NCBI GenBank assembly: GCA_900541285.1
Contig: UQJA01000061.1
Coordinates: 1-11,609 of the forward strand
DNA: 11,609 nucleotides
Direction of reading: 5' to 3'
Source of the DNA: an uncultured Collinsella sp.
GTDB taxonomy: Bacteria > Actinomycetota > Coriobacteriia > Coriobacteriales > Coriobacteriaceae
Both the position numbers and the translations under genes were made by a program. Each line of letters starts with the position of its first letter. Position 1 is the first letter of the stretch. Of the stretch, positions 6,083 to 11,609 are shown one piece after another. Under the pieces are notes generated by a model. It was not told where the DNA came from, did no database searches, and saw only the letters and a program-made list of their open reading frames with translations.

Positions 6083-7090
6083 GTGGCGAACGCCATCGAT
6101 CAGCTCACGGACCGAGTGCTCGTACTCGGCCGCCTCACCATCGTCCGCCGCGCTATTACTGCCGTGGCGGTCACGATTTCCGCCGTTCTCCAGACATTCC
6201 TGATCCAGGCGTTCATTCAGCCCGCCGACTTGCTTCCGAGCGGCCTCACCGGCGTTGCGGTCCTGCTCGATCGCGTTACCTCGCTGGGCGGCGTTCACAT
6301 CGACATCTCGCTCGGCATGCTTGCGCTCAACATTCCCGTGGCGCTCCTATGCTGGAGCGGCATTAGCAAGTGCTTCGTCATCTTCTCGATGATGCAGGTC
6401 GTGCTCTCGTCGCTGTTCCTCAACGTCTTTCACTTCGCTCCATTTTTGGGCGACAAGATTATGCTCATCATTTTTGGCGGCGTGGTCTCGGGTCTGGGCG
6501 CTGCCATCGCGCTAAAGTCCGGCGCATCTACCGGTGGCACCGACTTTATCGCGCTGTGGGTCTCCAACCACACGGGCAAGACCATCTGGGGCGTTATCTT
6601 TGGTTTCAATTGCTTTATCCTGGCGATCTTTGGCTTTATGTTTGGCTGGGACAACGCGGCGTACTCCATCGTGTTCCAGTTTATTTCGACCAAGACCATC
6701 GACAGTTTCTATCGTCGCTACGACCGCGTGACGCTGCAGATTACGACGCGCAAGGCAGACGAGGTCATGACTGCCTACGTAAACCATTTTCAGCACGGCA
6801 TTAGCTGCGCCGAGGTCGTCGGCGGATACAGCCGCGAAAAGATGTACCTGCTGAACACCGTTGTTTCGACCTACGAGAGCCAGGACATTATCAAGTTGGT
6901 GTGCGACGTTGATCCCGGCGCCGTGATCAACGTGTTCCACACGCTCAACTTTGTGGGCGGCTGGTGGGGCGGTCATGTCGACGAGCCCATGCCCACGGCC
7001 GTTCCCGATCCCGACAAGCCCGCACGCATGGCCAGCAGGCAGGCGCGCCTCAGCGAACAGGACAGCCTGCAGCAGGATGACGGCAAGTAG
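6083..7090 (+). CDS. YitT family membrane protein (DUF161-type core, DUF2179 domain)
   Basis: This 335-residue protein starts at GTG 6083, with AAAGGAG at 6071-6077 five nt upstream. Residues 20-205 hold about five or six hydrophobic segments and the YitT signature SGASTGGTDF (146-155), followed by NHTGKTIWGVIFG. Residues 215-292 form a soluble DUF2179-like domain (VTLQITTRKADEV to NVFHTLNFVGGW). The tail beyond about 300 is charged and low in hydrophobicity. YitT proteins are widespread in Firmicutes and Actinobacteria with no settled biochemical role; a transport or membrane-associated regulatory function is only presumed. It has its own promoter, and a hairpin separates it from the HAD gene, so there is no evidence that it serves the PTS pathway. 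Confidence 0.9.
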   Translation: MANAIDQLTDRVLVLGRLTIVRRAITAVAVTISAVLQTFLIQAFIQPADLLPSGLTGVAVLLDRVTSLGGVHIDISLGMLALNIPVALLCWSGISKCFVIFSMMQVVLSSLFLNVFHFAPFLGDKIMLIIFGGVVSGLGAAIALKSGASTGGTDFIALWVSNHTGKTIWGVIFGFNCFILAIFGFMFGWDNAAYSIVFQFISTKTIDSFYRRYDRVTLQITTRKADEVMTAYVNHFQHGISCAEVVGGYSREKMYLLNTVVSTYESQDIIKLVCDVDPGAVINVFHTLNFVGGWWGGHVDEPMPTAVPDPDKPARMASRQARLSEQDSLQQDDGK

Positions 7091-7127
7091 GGTATTGGCA
7101 TTTTGCCGGTCCTGCGCAACCCATCCG

Positions 7128-7172
7128 AACGAGCCCCCCCGAAAGCCCCGTTGCTTTCGAGGGCTCTCGTTT
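7128..7172 (+). terminator. Imperfect intrinsic terminator after the YitT-family gene
   Basis: GAGCCC (7131-7136) pairs with GGGCTC (7161-7166), and CGAAAG (7140-7145) with CTTTCG (7154-7159), around an 8-nt loop. The outer AAC (7128-7130) can pair with GTT (7169-7171). A C-run creates an internal bulge, and the tail CGTTT is a short T-run. The shape is that of a slightly eroded terminator 40 nt past the stop codon. Confidence 0.55.
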
Positions 7173-7184
7173 GCCCAGATAAAA

Positions 7185-7217
7185 CCTACCAAAATGAAGC
7201 TGTCGCTTTTTGGTAGG
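7185..7217 (+). other. Strong stem-loop upstream of the first gntR gene
   Basis: CCTACCAAAA (7185-7194) and TTTTGGTAGG (7208-7217) pair perfectly over 10 bp. An inner AGC/GCT (7198-7200 with 7205-7207) closes a TGTC loop. It follows the YitT terminator by 13 nt. With A-rich and T-rich inner flanks it could act as a second terminator insulating gntR, or as a protein-binding palindrome. No T-run follows the outer stem. Confidence 0.45.
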
Positions 7218-7259
7218 GAGGGTGTATCGTTTTATCAATATGAGGTAACATGAAACTAG

Positions 7260-7272
7260 ACGTTATATACGT
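7260..7272 (+). promoter_or_regulatory. Operator-like site before the first gntR gene
   Basis: ACGT-TATAT-ACGT is an inverted repeat 38 bp before the gntR start. It contains CGTTATATAC (7261-7270), the exact reverse complement of GTATATAACG at 159-168 before the EamA gene. The surrounding 7221-7309 is strongly A+T-rich and should hold the gntR promoter, but no -35/-10 pair stands out. The site suggests autoregulation. Confidence 0.4.
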
Positions 7273-7309
7273 ATTAGAAATTTAGCTATTTTGATAAGAG
7301 TGATCAGAT

Positions 7310-8029
7310 ATGCCTGCGCCCAAAAATGCACCGCTTTACCAGCAGATTTATGACGAAATCAAGGATGCGATCGAGAAAGGTGTTTATGCACCCAAGGAGC
7401 GTATTCCGTCCGAGCTTGAACTAGCCGAGCAGTACGAGGTGAGCCGTATTACGGTGCGCCGCGCTGTCGAGGAGCTGTGCTCCGATGGTTACCTGGTTAA
7501 GCAGCAGGGCCGCGGCACCTTTGTCTCCACGCCGCACATCAACCGCCAGTTTCACGCCTCGACGCTGCAGACGTTTACCGCGCTGTGTGCCGGCAACGGC
7601 ATGAAGGCCGGTGCGCACGTGATCGATCGCCAGATCGTTCCGGCGCGCCAAAACGAGATGGAGTTCTTTGGCCTGCAGAAGGATGCGCTGCTGCTGCATA
7701 TCAAGCGCGTGCGTACGGCCGACGGCGAGCCCATCTTTGAGGAGAACATCTTTGTGCCGTTTGACGCCTACCGTGAGCTGTTGACGGCCGATCTTGAGGA
7801 CAAGTCGATTTTTGCCGAGGTCGAGCGTGTTGGCGGAACGCCGATTGTCTCGGTTGGCTACCGTACGGTCGAGGCCGTTCGAGCTAACGCCGAGCAGGCG
7901 GCCGAGCTGGGCATTGCTCCGCACGATCCGCTGCTCAACCTGCGTGCCGGCTTTACCGGTCCCGATGACGAGCCGGTTTTGATGGGTAAGCAGTACTACG
8001 TGGGATCGCGCTACGTCATGGTGATGTAA
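7310..8029 (+). CDS. GntR-family regulator with UTRA domain (HutC/FrlR type), first copy
   Basis: This 239-residue transcription factor has an N-terminal GntR winged helix (about 7-75). Its helix-turn-helix SELELAEQYEVSRITVRRAVEE spans about 34-55, and QQGRGTFV (65-72) forms the wing. A UTRA ligand-binding domain (about 85-235) follows, ending in VGSRYVMVM. HutC-subfamily regulators of this kind usually repress sugar or amino-sugar operons until a phosphorylated substrate binds the UTRA pocket; FrlR, which controls fructoselysine genes, is one. ATG 7310 is preceded by only a weak AAGAG at 7296-7300, so translation may be low. Likely targets are the related sites at 162-177 and 1451-1466 and its own site at 7260-7272 (inference). 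It is a clear paralogue of the regulator at 10413-11168, with almost the same recognition helix. Confidence 0.93.
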   Translation: MPAPKNAPLYQQIYDEIKDAIEKGVYAPKERIPSELELAEQYEVSRITVRRAVEELCSDGYLVKQQGRGTFVSTPHINRQFHASTLQTFTALCAGNGMKAGAHVIDRQIVPARQNEMEFFGLQKDALLLHIKRVRTADGEPIFEENIFVPFDAYRELLTADLEDKSIFAEVERVGGTPIVSVGYRTVEAVRANAEQAAELGIAPHDPLLNLRAGFTGPDDEPVLMGKQYYVGSRYVMVM

Positions 8030-8030
8030 G

Positions 8031-8056
8031 TTACGCGGTTTTACCAAACCGCGTAA
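8031..8056 (+). terminator. Perfect 11-bp hairpin immediately after the first gntR stop
   Basis: TTACGCGGTTT (8031-8041) and AAACCGCGTAA (8046-8056) pair perfectly around TACC, beginning 2 nt after the stop codon. The sequence after the stem (CGGCTCG) has no T-run, so if it terminates transcription it does so poorly or with help. It could instead protect the mRNA 3' end. Confidence 0.4.
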
Positions 8057-8070
8057 CGGCTCGACGCTGC

Positions 8071-8169
8071 AAACGCCCCTAAGCGGCAATCTGACGTTCA
8101 ATCGTCGGTCGCGTACCGAAGTACGCTTCCCTCCTCTTTCACGTCACCTTGCTCGCTTAGGGGCGTTTT
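8071..8169 (+). other. Long structured inverted-repeat element (~98 nt), possible RNA or small repeat element
   Basis: Perfect 15-bp ends, AAACGCCCCTAAGCG (8071-8085) and its complement (8154-8168), enclose further pairing: GCAA/TTGC (8086-8089 with 8149-8152) and TGACGT/ACGTCA (8092-8097 with 8141-8146). At the centre lies a perfect hairpin, GCGTAC-CGAA-GTACGC (8111-8126). Only a one-base bulge and a 2x2 internal loop interrupt the long stem. A T4 run (8166-8169) closes it, so it may be an oversized bidirectional terminator. It could also be a non-autonomous repeat element with 15-bp terminal inverted repeats: CGCTG occurs on both sides (8065-8069, 8170-8174), one base away from each end. 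No open reading frame fits inside. Confidence 0.5.
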
Positions 8170-8235
8170 CGCTGGCTTATGCTCAACCTGCGGCGTTTCC
8201 GTGCTTGTCAAGAGATGAAACATCGGCGTTGCTGG

Positions 8236-8284
8236 GCCGGCACTTGGAGACGTTTCTCTTCTGCCGGCACCTGGGGACACTCCT
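8236..8284 (+). repeat. Tandem pair of 22-nt GCCGGCAC..TGGGGAC repeats
   Basis: GCCGGCACTTGGAGACGTTTCT (first copy 8236-8257) and the second copy at 8263-8284 agree at 17 of 22 positions with a 27-bp period. Each contains a GG(A/G)GAC box, the same core as in the neighbouring hairpin at 8285 and the copies at 4163 and 5991. They abut the hairpin directly, so this looks like a cluster of partly decayed copies. Confidence 0.5.
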
Positions 8285-8340
8285 TAGTCATTGGGGACGT
8301 TCTTAAATGGCTAGTCATTCAAGAACGTTCCCAATGACTA
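8285..8340 (+). repeat. 20-bp-arm hairpin with GGGGACGTTC core
   Basis: Positions 8285-8304 pair with 8321-8340 over 20 bp, with a single G-T wobble (8296 with 8329). The 5' arm contains TTGGGGACGTTCTT. The 16-nt loop carries a third copy of TAGTCATT (8312-8319), which also starts the 5' arm (8285-8292). No T-run follows. It lies 54 bp before the recQ -10. Confidence 0.6.
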
Positions 8341-8393
8341 CCCGCAGAATGAGCGTGGCTGGCAGCCGGGCGACGCCGGTCCGCGTGGCGGCG

Positions 8394-8399
8394 TATAAT
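8394..8399 (+). promoter_or_regulatory. recQ promoter -10 box
   Basis: A perfect TATAAT stands out in a very G+C-rich stretch 31 nt before the recQ ATG. No good -35 is found 16-18 bp upstream (CGACGC region). Transcription would start near 8406 and give a leader of about 25 nt. Confidence 0.5.
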
Positions 8400-8430
8400 C
8401 GGCGGCAGATGACTTGGACGTTAGGAAACC

Positions 8431-10410
8431 ATGACCGATAGCATGCAGCAGATGGCGCTTGACACGCTCGGCGCCTATTTTGGCTACACCTCGTTTCGCC
8501 CGGGGCAGGACCGCATGGTCGATGCGATCCTTGCCGGTCGCGATGCGCTGGGTGTTATGCCCACGGGCGCCGGCAAGTCCATTTGCTACCAGGTGCCCGC
8601 GCTTATGCTGCCCGGCATTACCTTTGTGGTGAGTCCGCTGCTGTCGCTTATGGAGGACCAGACCCGCGCGTTGCTCGCGGCGGGTGCGCGACCCAGCTAT
8701 CTCAACTCCAGTCTTACTCCGGCCCAGCAAAACACCGTGCTCAAGCGGGCGCGCGAGGGCCGCTACCAGCTTATGTACGTGGCGCCCGAGCGCCTGCTCG
8801 AGCCGCGCTTTTTAGCCTTTGCCCAGGAGGCCGCGGGTTCCGCCGGCATTGGCGTGCCGCTCGTGGCTATTGACGAGGCCCACTGCGTGAGCCAATGGGG
8901 CCAGGATTTCCGCCCCGCCTACCTGCAGATTCGCGAGTTCATCGATTCCCTGCCGCAGCGCCCCATCGTGGCGGCCTTTACCGCCACGGCGACTGAGCGC
9001 GTGCGCGCGGACATTCAGCAGATGCTCGGACTGCAAAACCCCGCGACCGTGGTGACGGGCTTCGATCGCAAGAACCTCTACTTTGGCTGCGAGGAGATGG
9101 GCGACAAGGCCAAGGCCGCGTGGGTGCGCGACTATGTGATCGCGCATTCGAGCGAGAGCGGCATCGTGTATTGCTCGACTCGCAAGACGGTCGATGCGCT
9201 GGCCGCGGAGCTTGCCGAGGCACTGGGCCCCAGCGGCATTCGTGTGGGGCGCTACCATGCCGGCATGGGCAACGACGCCCGCCGCCAGAGCCAGCGTGCC
9301 TTTATCGACGACGACATCCAGGTGATGGTTGCCACCAACGCCTTTGGCATGGGCATCGACAAGCCCAACGTGCGTTACGTGATTCACAACAACGTGCCCG
9401 AGAGCATCGAGGCCTACTACCAAGAGGCGGGTCGCGCCGGCCGAGATGGCGACCCGGCCAGCTGCCATCTGCTGTGGAACGGTAACGATTTCCGCATGCG
9501 GCGCTTTTTGATCGACCGCGGCGATGCGGCCGACGAGGCGCTTGACGACGAGCAGCGCGCGTGGGCGCTCCAGAACCGTTATCGCCTGCTCAGCCAGATG
9601 GAGGGCTACTGCAATACCACCGGCTGCCTGCGCGAATACATGCTGCGCTACTTTGGCGACGAAGCCGCGGCCGAGCATGCGGTTGCGGCTGCTGCGGGCG
9701 GCACCACAGACGACGCCGAGGGCTGCGGCAACTGTAGCAACTGCCTCACGCAGTTCGAGGTCGAGGACGTCACCGATATGGCCCGCGCCGCCGTGCGCTA
9801 TGTGGCCACGCGCCCCATGCGCTTTGGCAAATCGCTGGTCGCCGACGTGCTCCATGGCGGCAACACCGAGCGCATTCGCCAGATGCATCTGGACGAGGAC
9901 CGCGGCTACGGTGAGCTGTCGAGCGAATCGGTCGGGCGCATCAAGGACATCATCGGCCAGCTGTGCGGCCGCGGTTATCTGGCCACCTCGCAGGGGCAGT
10001 ACCCGGTCGTGGGACTGGGTCCGCGTGCCGGCGAGGTCGAGGACGAGGCGTTCGCCTTTACCGTTAAGCGTCGCGCGTCCAAGCGCAAGGCCTCGGCCCG
10101 CGCCCGCCGCGCCGTCGATCTGCTGCGCGAGGAGGCCGAGCTGGATCAGCGCCCGCGCGTTGGCGACGATACCGAGCTGTTCGAGCGCCTGCGTGCCCTC
10201 CGCAAGGAGATCTCGACCGAGCTGGAGATGGCGCCGTATATGGTCTTTTCCGACAAGGCCCTGCGCGGCCTGTGCCGCCTGCGTCCGCAGACGCGCGAGG
10301 AGCTGATCCAGGTCAACGGCATTGGCGAGAAAAAAGCCGACGCCTTTGGCGAGCAGTTTATGGCGGCGATTGAAGAATTTGAGTCCGAGCATGCGCGGGA
10401 TGGAGTGTAA
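8431..10410 (+). CDS. recQ: ATP-dependent DNA helicase RecQ
   Basis: This 659-residue 3'-5' DNA helicase acts in recombination and repair. Helicase lobe 1 has motif 0 FGYTSFRPGQ (17-26), Walker A MPTGAGKS (43-50), the DEAH box (148-151) and the aromatic-rich loop SQWGQDFRPAY (154-164). Lobe 2 carries YCSTRK (247-252), TNAFGMGIDKPNVR (302-315) and motif VI QEAGRAGRDG (331-340). The zinc-binding region follows, with Cys399, Cys432, Cys435 and Cys438. Between the YFGD motif and CGNCSNC it has an Ala-rich insert of about 20 residues, longer than in E. coli RecQ. A winged-helix region comes next, then a C-terminal HRDC domain (about 580-650, ending GIGEKKADAFGEQF). The protein is somewhat longer than the 609-residue E. 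coli enzyme. ATG 8431 has a weak AGGA at 8423-8426. The second gntR gene starts 2 nt after its stop. Confidence 0.97.
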   Translation: MTDSMQQMALDTLGAYFGYTSFRPGQDRMVDAILAGRDALGVMPTGAGKSICYQVPALMLPGITFVVSPLLSLMEDQTRALLAAGARPSYLNSSLTPAQQNTVLKRAREGRYQLMYVAPERLLEPRFLAFAQEAAGSAGIGVPLVAIDEAHCVSQWGQDFRPAYLQIREFIDSLPQRPIVAAFTATATERVRADIQQMLGLQNPATVVTGFDRKNLYFGCEEMGDKAKAAWVRDYVIAHSSESGIVYCSTRKTVDALAAELAEALGPSGIRVGRYHAGMGNDARRQSQRAFIDDDIQVMVATNAFGMGIDKPNVRYVIHNNVPESIEAYYQEAGRAGRDGDPASCHLLWNGNDFRMRRFLIDRGDAADEALDDEQRAWALQNRYRLLSQMEGYCNTTGCLREYMLRYFGDEAAAEHAVAAAAGGTTDDAEGCGNCSNCLTQFEVEDVTDMARAAVRYVATRPMRFGKSLVADVLHGGNTERIRQMHLDEDRGYGELSSESVGRIKDIIGQLCGRGYLATSQGQYPVVGLGPRAGEVEDEAFAFTVKRRASKRKASARARRAVDLLREEAELDQRPRVGDDTELFERLRALRKEISTELEMAPYMVFSDKALRGLCRLRPQTREELIQVNGIGEKKADAFGEQFMAAIEEFESEHARDGV

Positions 10411-10412
10411 CG

Positions 10413-11168
10413 ATGGCATTCGACGATAAAACCGACCGCACTGACGTGCCCGCCGTGCCGCTGTACCAGCAGGTCATGGTCGACCTAAAGGGCGAGATCG
10501 CGCGCGGCGTGTACCCCGCCGGCTCGCGCATCCCTGCCGAGATGGAGCTCGCGAAGTCCTACGGCGTGGGGCGCATCACCGTGCGCCGTGCCATCGAGGA
10601 GTTGTCGCGCGCGGGGTATCTCAACCGCCAGCAGGGGAGGGGCACGTTTGTGTGCGCCCCCAAGCTCAAGCGCAAGATTCGCCAGAAGGGTGACGTCCAG
10701 AGCTTTACTGAGGGTTGTGCTGCCAACGACATGGTGCCGGGTGCGCGTCTGGTGTCGCGCACGGTGGTCGCGGCGACGCACGAGGATGCGGCGTTCTTTG
10801 GCGTGGAGCCCGGCTGCGAGCTTATCGTGGTCGAGCGCGTGCGCACGGCCGACAGCATCCCCGTCATGCTCGAGAACAACGCCTTTGTGCTTGCCGACCA
10901 TCCCTACCTGCAGACGCTGGCCGACGAGGACCTCACCGATAACTCAATCTTTGCGCTCGTTGCCGAGCATTCGGGTCGCGCGCCGCTCAAGTCCGACCCC
11001 TGCACCGTGGAGATTGCGCTTGCCGATACTCAGACGGCCCCGCTGCTGGAGGTGCCGGTCGGCGAGCCTCTCTTCTATATGGAGGCCTACTTTACCGACG
11101 CCGGCGGGCGCCCTCTACTGCTCGGCCGCCAAAAGATCGTGGGCTCGCGCTACGTCTTCGACATCTAA
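10413..11168 (+). CDS. GntR-family regulator with UTRA domain, second copy
   Basis: This 251-residue paralogue of the regulator at 7310 has a polar N-terminal extension of about 12 residues. It has a GntR winged helix (about 15-83, HTH AEMELAKSYGVGRITVRRAIEEL at 42-64, wing QQGRGTFV at 73-80). A UTRA domain (about 95-245) ends in VGSRYVFDI. The family represses catabolic operons until the effector binds. The ATG is 2 nt after the recQ stop, with GGAG at 10402-10405 inside recQ, so it is probably co-transcribed and translationally coupled with recQ. Two near-identical sites (11178-11196 and 11240-11258) lie between this gene and the second SIS gene, which makes that operon the likely target. 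It is unusual for a sugar regulator to be tied to a DNA repair gene. Confidence 0.92.
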   Translation: MAFDDKTDRTDVPAVPLYQQVMVDLKGEIARGVYPAGSRIPAEMELAKSYGVGRITVRRAIEELSRAGYLNRQQGRGTFVCAPKLKRKIRQKGDVQSFTEGCAANDMVPGARLVSRTVVAATHEDAAFFGVEPGCELIVVERVRTADSIPVMLENNAFVLADHPYLQTLADEDLTDNSIFALVAEHSGRAPLKSDPCTVEIALADTQTAPLLEVPVGEPLFYMEAYFTDAGGRPLLLGRQKIVGSRYVFDI

Positions 11169-11177
11169 CGTCCACAG

Positions 11178-11196
11178 ATAGAACAACATAGAACAA
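11178..11196 (+). promoter_or_regulatory. Operator-like site A for the second SIS operon
   Basis: ATAGAACAACATAGAACAA begins 10 nt after the second gntR stop. It is itself a direct repeat of ATAGAACAA with a 10-bp period, about one helical turn. A second copy (17 of 19 identical) lies exactly 62 bp downstream at 11240, near six helical turns away, so a repressor dimer on each could loop the DNA. Confidence 0.55.
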
Positions 11197-11231
11197 ATTT
11201 GCTGAGATGACTTCACGGGCGTTGTTACACG

Positions 11232-11240
11232 TGCTATAAA
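11232..11240 (+). promoter_or_regulatory. Extended -10 promoter of the second SIS operon
   Basis: TGCTATAAA is a TGn-extended -10 (TATAAA at 11235-11240). The 17-bp -35 position holds TTCACG (11212-11217), a weak match. Transcription should begin near 11247, inside operator-like site B. A leader of about 65 nt runs to the ATG at 11313. Confidence 0.5.
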
Positions 11241-11258
11241 TAGGACAACATAGAACGA
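11240..11258 (+). promoter_or_regulatory. Operator-like site B overlapping the start of transcription
   Basis: ATAGGACAACATAGAACGA differs from site A at only two positions. It begins on the last base of the -10 box and covers the predicted transcription start, the classical place for a repressor. Confidence 0.55.
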
Positions 11259-11278
11259 CAGCAGGTACGAGCTGTCGT
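11255..11278 (+). other. 5'-leader hairpin of the second SIS transcript
   Basis: ACGACAGC (11255-11262) pairs perfectly with GCTGTCGT (11271-11278) around an 8-nt loop, within a few bases of the predicted 5' end of the transcript. Such a 5'-proximal stem often stabilises mRNA. It lies too far from the ribosome binding site (AAGGAGG, 11298-11304) to hide it. Confidence 0.4.
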
Positions 11279-11312
11279 CGTTCAAAGCCGTCCCACAAGG
11301 AGGAGCATCAGC

Positions 11313-11609
11313 ATGAACGCACATGATCTGGTTCAGGAAATCATCGAGCGCAAGGGCAAGATCGAGAACGTCTTTTGGATCGCTTGCGGCGGTTCGATGA
11401 TCGATCTCATGCCGGCCAACGAGCTGCTCAAGCGTGAGGCCACCACGTTTACCTCGACGGTCTACACGGCGCGCGAGTTTTGCCTGATGGCTCCCAAGAG
11501 TCTTGGCGAGAAGTCGCTCGTCATCGCCTGCAGCCACAGCGGCAACACGCAGGAGGTCGTCGACGGCTGCGGGATGGGGCTGGCCGCCGGGGCCCGGGGA
11601 AAGCGGGCG
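11313..11609 (+). CDS. Second SIS-domain deglycase, FrlB-like (5' part, cut by window end)
   Basis: The first 99 residues are present, without a stop. The start ATG 11313 follows AAGGAGG at 11298-11304. The SIS hallmarks are visible: FWIACGGSM (21-29), YTAREF (51-56), LGEKSLVIACSHSGNTQE (64-81). CGGS and SHSGNT are the sugar-phosphate-binding loops. This resembles fructoselysine-6-phosphate deglycase FrlB more closely than the SIS enzyme at 4284 does, since that one has SLGGST in place of SHSGNT. It would cleave a 6-phosphorylated Amadori compound (family knowledge); substrate and catalytic Glu/His lie beyond the window. The last 15 codons (GCGMGLAAGARGKRA) depart from the family pattern and are rich in G, possibly a low-quality contig end. 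A permease operon probably follows (inference). Confidence 0.8.
   Translation, partial: MNAHDLVQEIIERKGKIENVFWIACGGSMIDLMPANELLKREATTFTSTVYTAREFCLMAPKSLGEKSLVIACSHSGNTQEVVDGCGMGLAAGARGKRA

Noticed and set aside
5827..6366. 179-codon + strand frame spanning the HAD end and the YitT start
   Set aside because: It overlaps two well-supported genes, is rich in Arg/Pro/His as out-of-frame G+C-rich sequence tends to be, and crosses the palindrome and promoter.
8071..8340. CRISPR array or insertion sequence
   Set aside because: The repeats are only two or three imperfect copies without uniform spacers, and no transposase or cas gene is present.
8030..8430. A short protein gene in the 400-bp gap before recQ
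   Set aside because: Frames here are short, lack ribosome binding sites and run through the inverted repeats; the gap is explained by hairpins, repeats and the recQ promoter.
8812..10419. 535-codon open frame on the - strand opposite recQ
   Set aside because: It mirrors the recQ codon pattern in G+C-rich DNA. It has no recognisable domain, and the + strand protein has every RecQ motif.

Overview
The window is about 60% G+C DNA in which every recognisable gene lies on the + strand. Its gene types, strong G/C-ending codon bias in the transport genes, AAGGAG-type ribosome binding sites and TGn-TATAAT-type promoters suggest a gut Coriobacteriia member, most likely Collinsella. That assignment is inference from recognising protein families, not from a marker gene.

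Layout. (1) 2-97: the probable 3' end of an unidentified gene. (2) 218-1300: an EamA/DMT-type membrane transporter. (3) 1483-5983: a catabolic operon encoding a mannose-family PTS permease (fused EIIA-EIIB, EIIC, EIID), a SIS-domain sugar-phosphate deglycase of the FrlB/GfrE type and, behind an intrinsic terminator, a HAD phosphatase. (4) 6083-7090: a YitT-family membrane protein with its own promoter. (5) 7310-8029: a GntR/UTRA regulator. (6) 8030-8430: a 400-bp gene-free stretch packed with inverted repeats. (7) 8431-11168: recQ followed 2 nt later by a second GntR/UTRA regulator. (8) 11313-end: the start of a second, different FrlB-type SIS gene, cut by the window edge.

How it fits together. 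The PTS-SIS module has the layout known for uptake and cleavage of Amadori compounds (fructose-lysine or glucose-lysine). The PTS imports and phosphorylates the glycated amine, and the SIS enzyme splits the 6-phosphate into sugar phosphate and amine. The exact substrate cannot be read from sequence. Two such modules seem to lie side by side, each with its own GntR/UTRA paralogue. A 16-nt site, TATAAyGACyATAACG, lies before both the EamA transporter and the PTS operon, and a related half-site lies before the first gntR, so these three units may form one regulon. A different direct-repeat site occurs twice, 62 bp apart, between the second gntR and the second SIS gene.

Non-coding structure is rich. 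Hairpins built around a GGGGAC/GGGACAG core recur at 4163, 5991, 8236-8284 and 8285-8340. Four stem-loops fill the EIID-SIS spacer. A roughly 98-nt long-armed fold lies after the first gntR. No tRNA, rRNA, CRISPR array or transposase gene was seen.
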